This document shows positions 37,804 to 45,143 of a stretch of 64,000 bases of DNA, one piece after another; within the stretch, counting starts at the first letter, position 1; the number at the start of each line of letters is the position of its first letter. This DNA comes from Gimesia alba. Lineage in GTDB: Bacteria > Planctomycetota > Planctomycetia > Planctomycetales > Planctomycetaceae. Below the pieces are notes generated by a model, which worked only from the letters and a program-made list of their open reading frames with translations, did not search any database and was not told the origin of the DNA. A program made the position numbers and the translations under genes. Location: assembly GCF_007744675.1 (NCBI RefSeq), contig NZ_CP036269.1, positions 3,451,546 through 3,515,545 of the forward strand, written 5' to 3'.

Positions 37804-38673
37804 CTAATCTTCGATCGTGCCGATGAAGAGTTCTGCTTTGTTGGGACATAAAAAGGAACGGTAGCTGGTCACGACAAATCGTTTTTCGTCAATGAAGCAA
37901 ATATTGGAGGGAATCGGCGGATCATCCTTCATGAGCGGCGCACGGCCGATCGGATCCAGTTGGGCGTCCAGCGCGTAGACGGCTCCCTTTTCAGCGACAA
38001 ACAGTAGACCATCAGAGCTCAGTGCCAGACCATCAACGGCATGTTTGATCTTGAAATGCTGATTGGCGATCTGCTTGCCAATCACACCCGGGCTCTTGAT
38101 CTCATAATGCAGCACTGTCGAGGTTCCTGAGTCGGCGACATACAGAGATTGTGCTTTTCCTGACACCATCTGCAGCTCAATGCCGTTCGGCTTATCCAGC
38201 TCCAGGCAGGATTTCGCCTGTGTGTCCCCACAGGCATAGTAATAGACATGACCGCCGCGGAGGTCGGTGAAATAGACGCCCCCCGCTTCATCTACCGCCA
38301 GATCGTTGGGGTGCCGGAACTGTTTGCCGGTCGTGGAATGTGAGATCCGCAGTTCTGTTTTGGGCTTCGGTTTATGTTGCAGGTCCAGTTCATGCAGCAT
38401 CCCTTTCGGCCAGATCGTTCCCTTCCAGAGGCAGGCGGCCAGCTTGCCATTCGGGAGAAACTGTAACCCGTTACAACAGTAGGGTGCGTAAGAATAAATT
38501 TCCGTCGGCGCAACCGTCGGCTGATTGGGATCGAACTCGTAGATTGTCCCCTGGAAGCAGTCGGTGAAGTAAACCCGCGTGCCGTCGGGTGAAAGGACGG
38601 GGCCTTCCAGCAGATGTTTGCCCGGGGGCTCGATACTCCAGACACGTTCAAAATTAAATTGGATGTCTTGCAT
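37804..38673 (-). CDS. SMP-30/gluconolactonase-like beta-propeller
   Basis: 289 residues. The SMP-30 pattern is clear: GPVLSPDGTRVYFTDCFQGTI, KLAACLWKGTI, RHPNDLAVDEAGGVYFTDLRGG and SLYVADSGTSTVLHYE. The Asn-Asp and Asp ligand positions for a divalent metal (HPND, ADSGT) are retained. Such proteins are lactonases or strictosidine-synthase-like hydrolases; the exact substrate is not evident. No signal peptide is visible, so it appears cytoplasmic even though the three following genes encode exported proteins. It is first in the minus-strand cluster, 20 bp before the redoxin gene. Confidence 0.87.
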   Translation of the reverse strand: MQDIQFNFERVWSIEPPGKHLLEGPVLSPDGTRVYFTDCFQGTIYEFDPNQPTVAPTEIYSYAPYCCNGLQFLPNGKLAACLWKGTIWPKGMLHELDLQHKPKPKTELRISHSTTGKQFRHPNDLAVDEAGGVYFTDLRGGHVYYYACGDTQAKSCLELDKPNGIELQMVSGKAQSLYVADSGTSTVLHYEIKSPGVIGKQIANQHFKIKHAVDGLALSSDGLLFVAEKGAVYALDAQLDPIGRAPLMKDDPPIPSNICFIDEKRFVVTSYRSFLCPNKAELFIGTIED

Positions 38674-39597
38674 GATGATGTCTCTCCTGCCTCGTAGTCA
38701 ATCGTTCCGTGTATTCTACTGAAACGACACCAGTTTGAGTAACGCATATTCAAAAATTCCTGCTCAATCACGCCGCGCCCTGAATCCCCAGGTTACTTCA
38801 TTTTCGTGTGATTTCATTTTTTTCGTGGTCGTACAAAATTCCTTTTTTGCTGCTTATTCGACACCAGTGCATGAATCACCCCCTGCTGAAGAAAGTCGCT
38901 CTTGACTCCCTGACGCAATTTCAGATTATCCTCTGTTGCGCGTCGCGCGCGTGCTCAGTACTGGTTCAGGTGAAGGTTGCAAACCGCGAGCGAAATGAGC
39001 ACTATAAAACCCGCTGGTTTCAGCCAGATTTGAAAAAATCAGCCTCAAAAAGTTATGCGGGTCGACACACATCGCCGCACAACCAGCACACAAGAGACAC
39101 GTCTCGTCAACATGCCGACACATCTCACCACCATTTCGCCACTCATCAAATTCCATTTTATCTTGACTCCCTCATGCCCCTCACGAAAATTCATTAAACA
39201 GCAGGACAACTTTATCAGCAGAACAACAATTTAAAACAAAGCGATGAGATCCATGGGATCGTTTCTTAATTCAATTTCGTCTTTGCATATGGTGAGGAAC
39301 CGGAGCGAATGTCACACGACTGATCTTGTTTTGATCATTAGCCGCAGGGCGTTAGCCCCGGTAATTCCCGACCTCGGTAAAGGCGACTTTTTCTGAGAAT
39401 CATCCTCTGAACTATAAAAAAATATTACCTGACCTTGAGCGCTGTTACGAAACCCAAGGTTCACTCTGACGACTTCCCAAAGTAAGAGCGAAACGCATAT
39501 GTCCGCCCGCCGAAAGAGAATCCTACCAGATATCCCCCGAACGCCCCCAGATAAACAATCCACACCGAAACACATGGCACGTGATTTTATTTGCGTT
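38674..39597. other. 924-base gene-free stretch
   Basis: No frame here has a sensible start, composition or family pattern. The promoter of the SMP-30-like gene should lie at its left end. A short palindrome GAGACacGTCTC lies near 39092-39104, and a planctomycete-type interspersed repeat at 39338-39362. Its right end borders the first MITE copy. It may be a graveyard of mobile DNA. Confidence 0.6.
39338..39362. repeat. Short interspersed repeat of planctomycete type
   Basis: ATTAGCCGCAGGGCGTTAGC followed by CCCGG. From memory, close variants of this string occur many times in planctomycete genomes as REP-like intergenic repeats. Only one copy was seen in this window, so the call relies on that recollection. 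Confidence 0.4.
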
Positions 39598-39799
39598 GGG
39601 TGGCACTGTTGGCTTGTCCAACAGTGTTAAGAGTTGACGTCCCATCCACGAAAAAACTCTTGGGGAAAGAGAGGGGTTCCTTTCGTCATAACTTCATGAA
39701 AGCAGTGACTTGTTTGTGTGTGAAAAGAATCGATCAATGAATGGCTTCAATCAATCAAAAGAGGTAGGGACGCCCCCACTGTCTTTCACTGGTGGCAAG
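39598..39799 (+). repeat. MITE-like repeat, copy A, right end cut by the IS element
   Basis: Starts GGGTGGCACTG, then a hairpin CACTGTTGGcttgtCCAACAGTG (39604-39626). It ends with the left half of the right-end hairpin, CACTGGTGGcaag (39787-39799), where the IS begins. The middle aligns with copy B through shared blocks: ACGAAAAAAC, GAAA.CAGTGA and GTGTG.GTGAAAA. The missing right part is present in copies B and C. Confidence 0.8.
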
Positions 39800-39871
39800 T
39801 ATTTAGACCGGACACATGGCACACAACCGTTCGGATACATAGGTAACACTTTCTTTCGTTATTTACAAGAC

Positions 39872-39914
39872 GTTGATTGAGCTCTGAGAGCGAAGCGAAC
39901 AGAGCTCAATCAAC
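39872..39914. repeat. Perfect 14-bp inverted repeat at the transposase stop codon
   Basis: GTTGATTGAGCTCT (39872-39885) and AGAGCTCAATCAAC (39901-39914) pair perfectly around a 15-base loop. The transposase stop codon (39910-39912) lies inside the stem. There is no T run, so it is not a standard terminator; it may limit translation or read-through. Confidence 0.7.
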
Positions 39915-41070
39915 GTTGACGACTCTTACGCCGGGAACGTTGTTTTCTCAGTTCGATCTTCCCAACTTTGAATGTGCGATAATAGATATCCCATTCACCA
40001 TCCCTTCCATTACTACGAATTCCAACCAGCTGCCCTCGAAACGCACGGCTCAGGTAATACTTTTTTCGCTTGAATACAACGCGTCCCGTATTGTTTACTT
40101 TCCTGACCTCGAAGCTTGAGTCGTATTCAAATTGTCGCAGGCGTTCCGGGTACGACCGAGAGCTCACCCGATACCGCTCTATGGGCGTTTTATAGTCCAG
40201 GGCTTCATGCGGACGCTCCTGGTTATACACCTGCTGCCAGCGATTAAACGTTTTTTGCAGTTCTGCATGGTTCTTGAAGTGACGGCCCTGCAAGACCTCC
40301 TGCTTCAACGTCCGATGGAATCGTTCTTCTTTTCCCTGTGTCTGGGGATGGTAAGGCCTGCCATGAATTACCCGCACATCCAGATTCATTAACCAGACAG
40401 AAAATCGAGTATAACTCCCAGGACTGACCGTTGATCCCCAGGGAGTCCCGTTATCCATCAACATCGCTTGCGGTAGTCCGTAAAGGCGAAAAGCATCTCG
40501 CAGATGTTTTTGAACTGTGGGGCCTTTCTGATTTCCACAGGCTTTTAAGACCAGAGAAAAACGGGAATGATCGTCCAATACAGTCAGTGGATAGCACCAG
40601 CGTTGGTCAAGAGTTGAAAACTCCCCTTTGAAATCCATCTGCCAGAGCTCATTCGGCTCGCTGCGTTCGAAACGCTGATATTCCTGACGTTTCTTTGACT
40701 CTTCCGGATCAATACGCTGATGTCGCTTCAAGATCGCGGTAATGGTACTGGCAGCCGGGACCTGTTTGTGCCCCAAGGCCAGCAGACGATGGTATATCTT
40801 GCGACCTCCCCAGGTCGGATGTTGATCGCGAATCGATAACACGGCAGATTCCATCTTTTTTGATGTCGGAGAACGAAAGGTATGCGGGCAGCGAGAACGA
40901 TCGACCAGTCCGGCGACCCCTTCTTCCCGATATCGTTGCATCCATTTGTAGCCAGTCTTACGTGCGATTCCGAAACGCTGGCAGAGCTGAGAGATATTGG
41001 CCCCTTCTACCGAAGCCAGAAGCACAAATTCTTTACGTTCAGACACTCGATTACACTCCTTCCAGACCAT
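39910..41070 (-). CDS. IS481-family transposase
   Basis: About 387 residues from ATG 41070 (GGGGAG six bases upstream); an in-frame ATG at 41100 is an alternative. An N-terminal helix-turn-helix (ISQLCQRFGIARKTGYKWMQRY) is followed by a second DNA-binding helix set and an rve integrase core. The DDE residues are visible: Asp in LWQMDFKGEFST, Asp in MLMDNGTPWG and Glu in KEERFHRTLKQE. HPQTQGKEERFHRTL is the usual string around the Glu. The frame is intact, so the element may still be active. It catalyses cut-and-paste or copy-out transposition of the surrounding IS. Confidence 0.94.
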   Translation of the reverse strand: MVWKECNRVSERKEFVLLASVEGANISQLCQRFGIARKTGYKWMQRYREEGVAGLVDRSRCPHTFRSPTSKKMESAVLSIRDQHPTWGGRKIYHRLLALGHKQVPAASTITAILKRHQRIDPEESKKRQEYQRFERSEPNELWQMDFKGEFSTLDQRWCYPLTVLDDHSRFSLVLKACGNQKGPTVQKHLRDAFRLYGLPQAMLMDNGTPWGSTVSPGSYTRFSVWLMNLDVRVIHGRPYHPQTQGKEERFHRTLKQEVLQGRHFKNHAELQKTFNRWQQVYNQERPHEALDYKTPIERYRVSSRSYPERLRQFEYDSSFEVRKVNNTGRVVFKRKKYYLSRAFRGQLVGIRSNGRDGEWDIYYRTFKVGKIELRKQRSRRKSRQR

Positions 41071-41164
41071 GTCATGCTCCCCCCTTAAATGAAGTCGCAT
41101 AACAGTTTACATGAGTGTTACCCATGTGTCCGAACGTGTGTTACCTATGTGTCCGGTCTTTACA

Positions 41165-41371
41165 CTTGCCCAACAGTGCTGAGGGTGGACGTCCAATTTA
41201 CGAAAAAACATAGGGTAAGAGGGGCGCCCTTCATCACAACCGAATGAAAACAGTGATTTATGTGTGCGTGAAAATACCCAATCAATGGAACCTTGGGATG
41301 ATTCATCAATCAGACAAGAGAAATGGAACAACCCACTGCTTTTCACTGGTGGCAAGCCACCAGTGCCACCC
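41165..41371 (+). repeat. MITE-like repeat, copy B, left end cut by the IS element
   Basis: Begins with the right half of the left-end hairpin (CTTGCCCAACAGTG, 41165-41178) and ends with the complete right-end hairpin CACTGGTGGcaagCCACCAGTG (41344-41365) and the terminal CAGTGCCACCC (41361-41371). The middle is a diverged copy of copy A in the same orientation. Its end lies only five bases from the stop codon of the redoxin gene. Confidence 0.8.
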
Positions 41372-41376
41372 CACCT

Positions 41377-41960
41377 CTACCGGCCCGTCTGCTGTTTCAA
41401 AACAGCCTGAATCTGCTCCACCAGCTGTTTCTCCGGAATCTTCACCGCCAGGAATTTCCGCTGCGGCCCCAGCAGAAAAAAGGCCGGCGTTTTGGTCATG
41501 CCAAATTCTTTCGCCGAATTCAATTCATCCAGATTGAATCCCCCCTGCGTCTGGTGGATCCACTTCCCGTCACTGTAAAAAGCATTCCCATCGAGGGGTT
41601 TCTGCCGCTTGCAATACGCGATCCACTTTTCATAGTCCTGGTCAACGCATTGACTGACCATGATGAAATCCTGCTGATCCAGGAACCGCCGGCGGATCTT
41701 TCGCAGCCGCCCGTTGAGTTGCTCGTGGTCCGGATCTTCCAGCGACCAGAAGATCAACAGAATCGTTTTACCCCGAAACGATTTCCCATAATCATAAGCC
41801 TCACCCCCGGCATGATACCCCCAGAACTCAGGAGCAGCATCGCCGACTTTGAACGGCGGCCGCGGCTTACGACGCGCTTCCGTCCCCTGCACCTCCGCCC
41901 CGCCAGGTTCAAAAAAACAAAACCGACACAACACAGGATGAGAAAACGGAAGAGTTTCAT
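41377..41960 (-). CDS. Exported redoxin-like protein, frameshifted in its signal peptide at a T7 run
   Basis: ATG 41960 opens a good signal peptide (MKLFRFLILCCVGFVF), but that frame leaves the redoxin body after the T7 run (A7 on the plus strand, 41911-41917). The body is in another frame, readable from GTG 41934, and carries FKVGDAAPEFWGYHAGG, TILLIFWSLEDPDHEQ, KTPAFFLLGPQRKFLAVKIP. One extra T in the run would join them as ...GFVFFEPGGAEVQG. The WCxxC site reads FWSLED, so the redox cysteines are missing, as in the paralogue at 37185-37784. It is either a recent pseudogene, a sequencing indel, or a gene using the GTG start without a signal. The body itself is intact. Confidence 0.75.
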
Positions 41961-42228
41961 TTGGGACCTCCAGGCTGGGTGATCACAATTGGAATCGGTT
42001 CATGGACCTTTAGTGCATTCTTATTTGCAACAAGACCATTCTCTTTCTGTGTTCGTCGGAGCCAACCTACTGATTGAGCATGCATTATCAGGAATTCTGG
42101 GGGGTAGGGTATAGATTTATGATGGTGATAAAATTCTCACATCTTCCTCTGTACAAACAGGTGGATTCCTGTTTTAGTATAAACTGAATTGAATGTCCAT
42201 AATTATCGCGTTCAGAGGTTTATTTTCT

Positions 42229-42714
42229 ATGAGTGAAGCTAGCTCTAATCTAATTCCCAAGAGTCTATTTTACTCCTACTCCCACGAAGATGAAGAACTA
42301 CGCAATGAGTTAGAAAAGCATCTTTCATTACTGAAACATCAGGGAATTATCAGAGAATGGCATGATCGTCAGATTCTAGGTGGTGAGGAATGGAAATATG
42401 AAATCGATGAAAACCTGGAAAATGCAGATATTATTCTTCTCTTAATCAGTGCCAGCTTTCATGCCTCTGATTATTGCTATACAAAAGAGATGGATCGGGC
42501 ACTTGAAAGGCATGACGCTGGTGAAGCCGTTGTGATTCCTGTCATCTTAAGAGACTGTGACTGGCACTCCGCTTTATACGGAAAGCTTCAAGCTTTACCT
42601 AAAGATGGAAAACCGATTACTGGACCTGCTTGGCATAATAGAGACGAAGCATTTACGGATGTTGCCAGAGGTATTCGAGCTGTCGTTTCAAAAAAAAAAC
42701 GACAGCTAAAGTAG
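42229..42714 (+). CDS. TIR-domain protein, probably the first part of a TIR-NB-ARC-TPR protein
   Basis: 161 residues from ATG 42229; an upstream ATG at 42193 lacks an SD. The domain is a bacterial TIR: SLFYSYSHEDEELRNELEKHL, then IREWHDRQILGGEEW, LLLISASFHASDYCYTKEMDRA, in which the Glu after YCYTK is at the catalytic position of TIR NADases. Bacterial TIR domains degrade NAD+ in antiphage defence. The frame ends at TAG 42712-42714, four codons after a run of ten A (42690-42699). The -1 frame is open from that run into the NB-ARC protein, so both are likely to be one gene. Alone it would be a free TIR domain. Confidence 0.88.
   Translation: MSEASSNLIPKSLFYSYSHEDEELRNELEKHLSLLKHQGIIREWHDRQILGGEEWKYEIDENLENADIILLLISASFHASDYCYTKEMDRALERHDAGEAVVIPVILRDCDWHSALYGKLQALPKDGKPITGPAWHNRDEAFTDVARGIRAVVSKKKRQLK
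42690..42699 (+). other. A10 homopolymer, frame-change site between TIR and NB-ARC
   Basis: Ten A in a row. Upstream of it the TIR frame reads Ser then Lys-Lys-Lys-Arg-Gln-Leu-Lys-stop. Reading one base back from the run gives KKKTTAKVANRKIFDLPF..., which continues into NB-ARC. It is suitable for ribosomal or polymerase slippage, and equally for an indel. Confidence 0.8.
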
Positions 42715-45053
42715 CGAATCGTAAAATCTTTGATCTGCCATTTCGGAGAAATCCTGCTTTTACGGGACGCGAAGAAGAACTGAAAGATCTTCGCGAGCGT
42801 CTTACGACCGGCGGCAAAACGGCTGTGACGCAAGCCATTCGTGGTTTGGGTGGGATCGGCAAAACGCAACTTGCTGTGGAATATGCTTATCGCTATCAGA
42901 AAGAATACGAGCATGTTTTCTGGGTGCAACTGACTGACGATGACCAGGAAGCAGAAGAGCTAAAGGAAAAGATATCCTCTGATCCCTCGTTGCAGATTCT
43001 GGGCAGCTATGTTGACTATTGTAAGAAATTACAAATTCCATTTGATGAAACCAAAGCTGAGACTGTAAAGCAGGCATTGAAGAGATGGATGGAACAGCAC
43101 CCAAACTGGCTGATGATTTATGATAATGCGGATCAACCAGATTGTCTTGAATCTTTCTTGCCCTTGCAAAGCCAGGGACACATTCTCTTGACTTCGCGGG
43201 CGAATATCTTTGCCAGACTCGGAATTCTGGAGCCGATCGATGTACAAAAACTTCCACTCGATCAGGCTACGGAGTTTTTAATCAAACGCGTCTCCAAAAG
43301 GCTTGATGATTCAGAACAAAACCTGGCGAGAAAACTGGCTACAGAACTAGATGGATTACCTTTGGCTTTAGAGCAGGCAGGAGCGTATATTCAAGAGACC
43401 GCAATCACATTTAAACGATACTTGGAGAATTATCGACGATTGAAATTGGATCTGTTAGAAAAACAAAAGCCGGTGATGGGAGATTATCCAGAATCGGTAC
43501 AGACAACATGGTCAATGAATTTCGAAGAAATCAAGCAACAAGCGGAAACAACTGCTGACTTGCTTCGTTTCTGTGCATTCTTGGCGCCGGATGCTATTCC
43601 TTATGATTTAATTGCAGAAGGAGCCGGTTTTCTGGGGGAAGCGATTGAGGAAGTGATCAGCCAGAGTGACGATCCGATGTTAGCCGTAAACGACGTGTTA
43701 CAACCACTCTTAAAATATTCGCTCATCAGTATCGTTCCAGGAAAAGAGGAGTTCAGCATTCATCGTCTGGTTCAGGAAGTGATGAAAGCAGAAGTGCAAT
43801 CCAGGGATGAGGAACCGATCTGGGAAGAACGGGTTGTAAATACCGTCAATCAGATCTATCCTTGGCCAGAACCTAACAACTGGAAGACTTGCCGTCGTTT
43901 ATTACCGCAAAGTAAGACCGCCATCGAATATATTAAACATTCAAAGATCAAAACGGAAAACAGTGGGGATTTATTGATCAAGCAAGGTCGATTTTTCTTC
44001 GATGCTGGTGAATACGCAGAGGCAGAACCTCTCTATCTGCAGGCAATAGAAATTCGTCGTGCTGTGCTGGGTGAAACCCATCCGGATTTCGCGACCACTC
44101 TGAATAATCTGGCTGGTCTGTATAAAAGCCAGGGGCGTTACGAAGATGCGGAACCCCTCTTTCTGCAGGCAATCGAAATTCGTTGTGCTGTGCAGGGGGA
44201 AACACATCCAGATTTCGCGACCAGCTTGAACAATTTGGCTGGTCTGTATAAAAGTCAGGGGCGTTACGAAGATGCGGAACCCCTCTATCTCCAGGCGATG
44301 GAAATTCGTCGTGCTGTGTTGGGAGAAGATCATCCCTCCTTTGCGATAAGCCTAAGCAACTTGGCTCTTCTCTATATTAACCAAGGACGTTACGCCGATG
44401 CGGAACCCCTCTATCTTGATGCCATAGAAATTTGTCGAGCAGTGCTGGGTGAAACCCATCCGGATTTCGCGGGCAGCCTCAACCAACTGGCTAGTTTATA
44501 TAGAATCCAAGGACGTTATGCCGAGGCGGAACCTCTCTTTCTACAAGCGATGGAAATTCGTCGTGCTGTGCTGGGTGAAGATCATCCCTCCTTCGCGATC
44601 AGTCTCAACAACTTGGCTCTTTTATATCTAAAGCAGAGACGTTACGTGGAGGTGGAACCATACTATCTTCAGGCGATGAAAATATGTCGTGCTGTATTGG
44701 GGGAAAACCATCCTAATTTCGCAACCAGCCTCGACAATCTGGCAAGTTTATATAGAACCCAAGGGCGTTATGCCGAGGCGGAGCCTCTCTTTCTGCAGGC
44801 AATGGAAATTCGTCGTGCTGTGCTGGGTGAAGACCATCCATCCTTCGCAACCAGCCTTAACAACTTGGCTAGTTTTTATCGAATACAGGGGCGGTACGCA
44901 GAGGTTGGAGCACTTTATCTACAGTCCATAGAAATACTTCTGTCAACGTTTGGATCAGATCATCCCAATTCGAAGATTGTAATGAGTAATTACCAGCGAT
45001 TTAAAGAAATGCGAACCGAAGATAAAGAAGATGAAAAGGAGAAAGACGCGTAG
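42690..45053 (+). CDS. NB-ARC STAND ATPase with eight TPR repeats (C-terminal part of the TIR-NLR locus)
   Basis: The coding frame begins at the A10 run without an ATG of its own; the first possible start is a GTG at 42825, which would already cut off the FTGREEELKDL element that precedes NB-ARC domains. The ATPase shows GLGGIGKTQLAVEYAY (Walker A), WLMIYDNADQ (Walker B), HILLTSRANIF and GLPLALEQAGAYI. A winged-helix region follows (SIHRLVQEVM), then eight 42-residue TPR units (about 44011-45016) of the type YAEAEPLYLQAMEIRRAVLG.DHP.FA.SLNNLA.LY. This is the layout of bacterial NLR-like immune receptors, with TPR as the sensor and TIR as the effector. Antiphage function is inference. Confidence 0.9.
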   Translation, partial: KKKTTAKVANRKIFDLPFRRNPAFTGREEELKDLRERLTTGGKTAVTQAIRGLGGIGKTQLAVEYAYRYQKEYEHVFWVQLTDDDQEAEELKEKISSDPSLQILGSYVDYCKKLQIPFDETKAETVKQALKRWMEQHPNWLMIYDNADQPDCLESFLPLQSQGHILLTSRANIFARLGILEPIDVQKLPLDQATEFLIKRVSKRLDDSEQNLARKLATELDGLPLALEQAGAYIQETAITFKRYLENYRRLKLDLLEKQKPVMGDYPESVQTTWSMNFEEIKQQAETTADLLRFCAFLAPDAIPYDLIAEGAGFLGEAIEEVISQSDDPMLAVNDVLQPLLKYSLISIVPGKEEFSIHRLVQEVMKAEVQSRDEEPIWEERVVNTVNQIYPWPEPNNWKTCRRLLPQSKTAIEYIKHSKIKTENSGDLLIKQGRFFFDAGEYAEAEPLYLQAIEIRRAVLGETHPDFATTLNNLAGLYKSQGRYEDAEPLFLQAIEIRCAVQGETHPDFATSLNNLAGLYKSQGRYEDAEPLYLQAMEIRRAVLGEDHPSFAISLSNLALLYINQGRYADAEPLYLDAIEICRAVLGETHPDFAGSLNQLASLYRIQGRYAEAEPLFLQAMEIRRAVLGEDHPSFAISLNNLALLYLKQRRYVEVEPYYLQAMKICRAVLGENHPNFATSLDNLASLYRTQGRYAEAEPLFLQAMEIRRAVLGEDHPSFATSLNNLASFYRIQGRYAEVGALYLQSIEILLSTFGSDHPNSKIVMSNYQRFKEMRTEDKEDEKEKDA
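44011..45016 (+). repeat. Eight tandem 126-bp units encoding TPR
   Basis: The 42-residue TPR units are also repeated in DNA; blocks such as GAAATTCGTCGTGCTGTGCT and CGTTACGAAGATGCGGAACC recur nearly unchanged. The second and third units are almost identical. Unit six (YVEVEPYYLQAMKICR) and the last unit are the most diverged. Confidence 0.85.
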
Positions 45054-45143
45054 CCTGTATAGGATGTATAAAATAATTGCTGCTTTGTCTAGACGGGCGG
45101 ACATATGGATCCACTCCTTATATTTTGCGATTCACTAGAACTG

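Larger units (their letters stand above)
39800..41164 (-). mobile_element. IS481-family insertion sequence, 1365 bp
   Basis: Bounded by imperfect inverted repeats of about 50 bases. The left end reads TATTTAGACCGGACACAT; the right end, on the other strand, reads TGTAAAGACCGGACACAT. Both then continue with CGTTCGGA.ACAT.GGTAACACT. Within each end the unit GGACACAT.GGTAACAC occurs twice, which looks like paired transposase sites. One transposase gene on the minus strand fills the element. No direct target duplication is seen: the flanks are GGCAAG on the left and CTTGCC on the right, which are inverted, each being half of a MITE hairpin. Confidence 0.85.

Noticed and set aside
38808..39197. Open frame of 129 codons in the gene-free stretch
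   Set aside because: Composition and predicted residues look random, no SD is present, and the frame ends in the repeat-rich area without a conserved motif.
39312..39575. Open frame of 87 codons on the minus strand
   Set aside because: It runs across the interspersed repeat at 39338-39362; such frames are by-products of that repeat.
39598..41371. CRISPR-like array
   Set aside because: Only two long diverged copies with an IS between them, no short regular spacers and no cas genes.
42193..42228. Earlier start for the TIR protein
   Set aside because: ATG 42193 has no SD, and the extra 12 residues are unlike TIR proteins; ATG 42229 has AGAGG upstream.
42825..45053. NB-ARC protein as an independent gene from GTG 42825
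   Set aside because: The frame is open back to the A10 run and codes for the standard linker before NB-ARC; starting at 42825 removes it.
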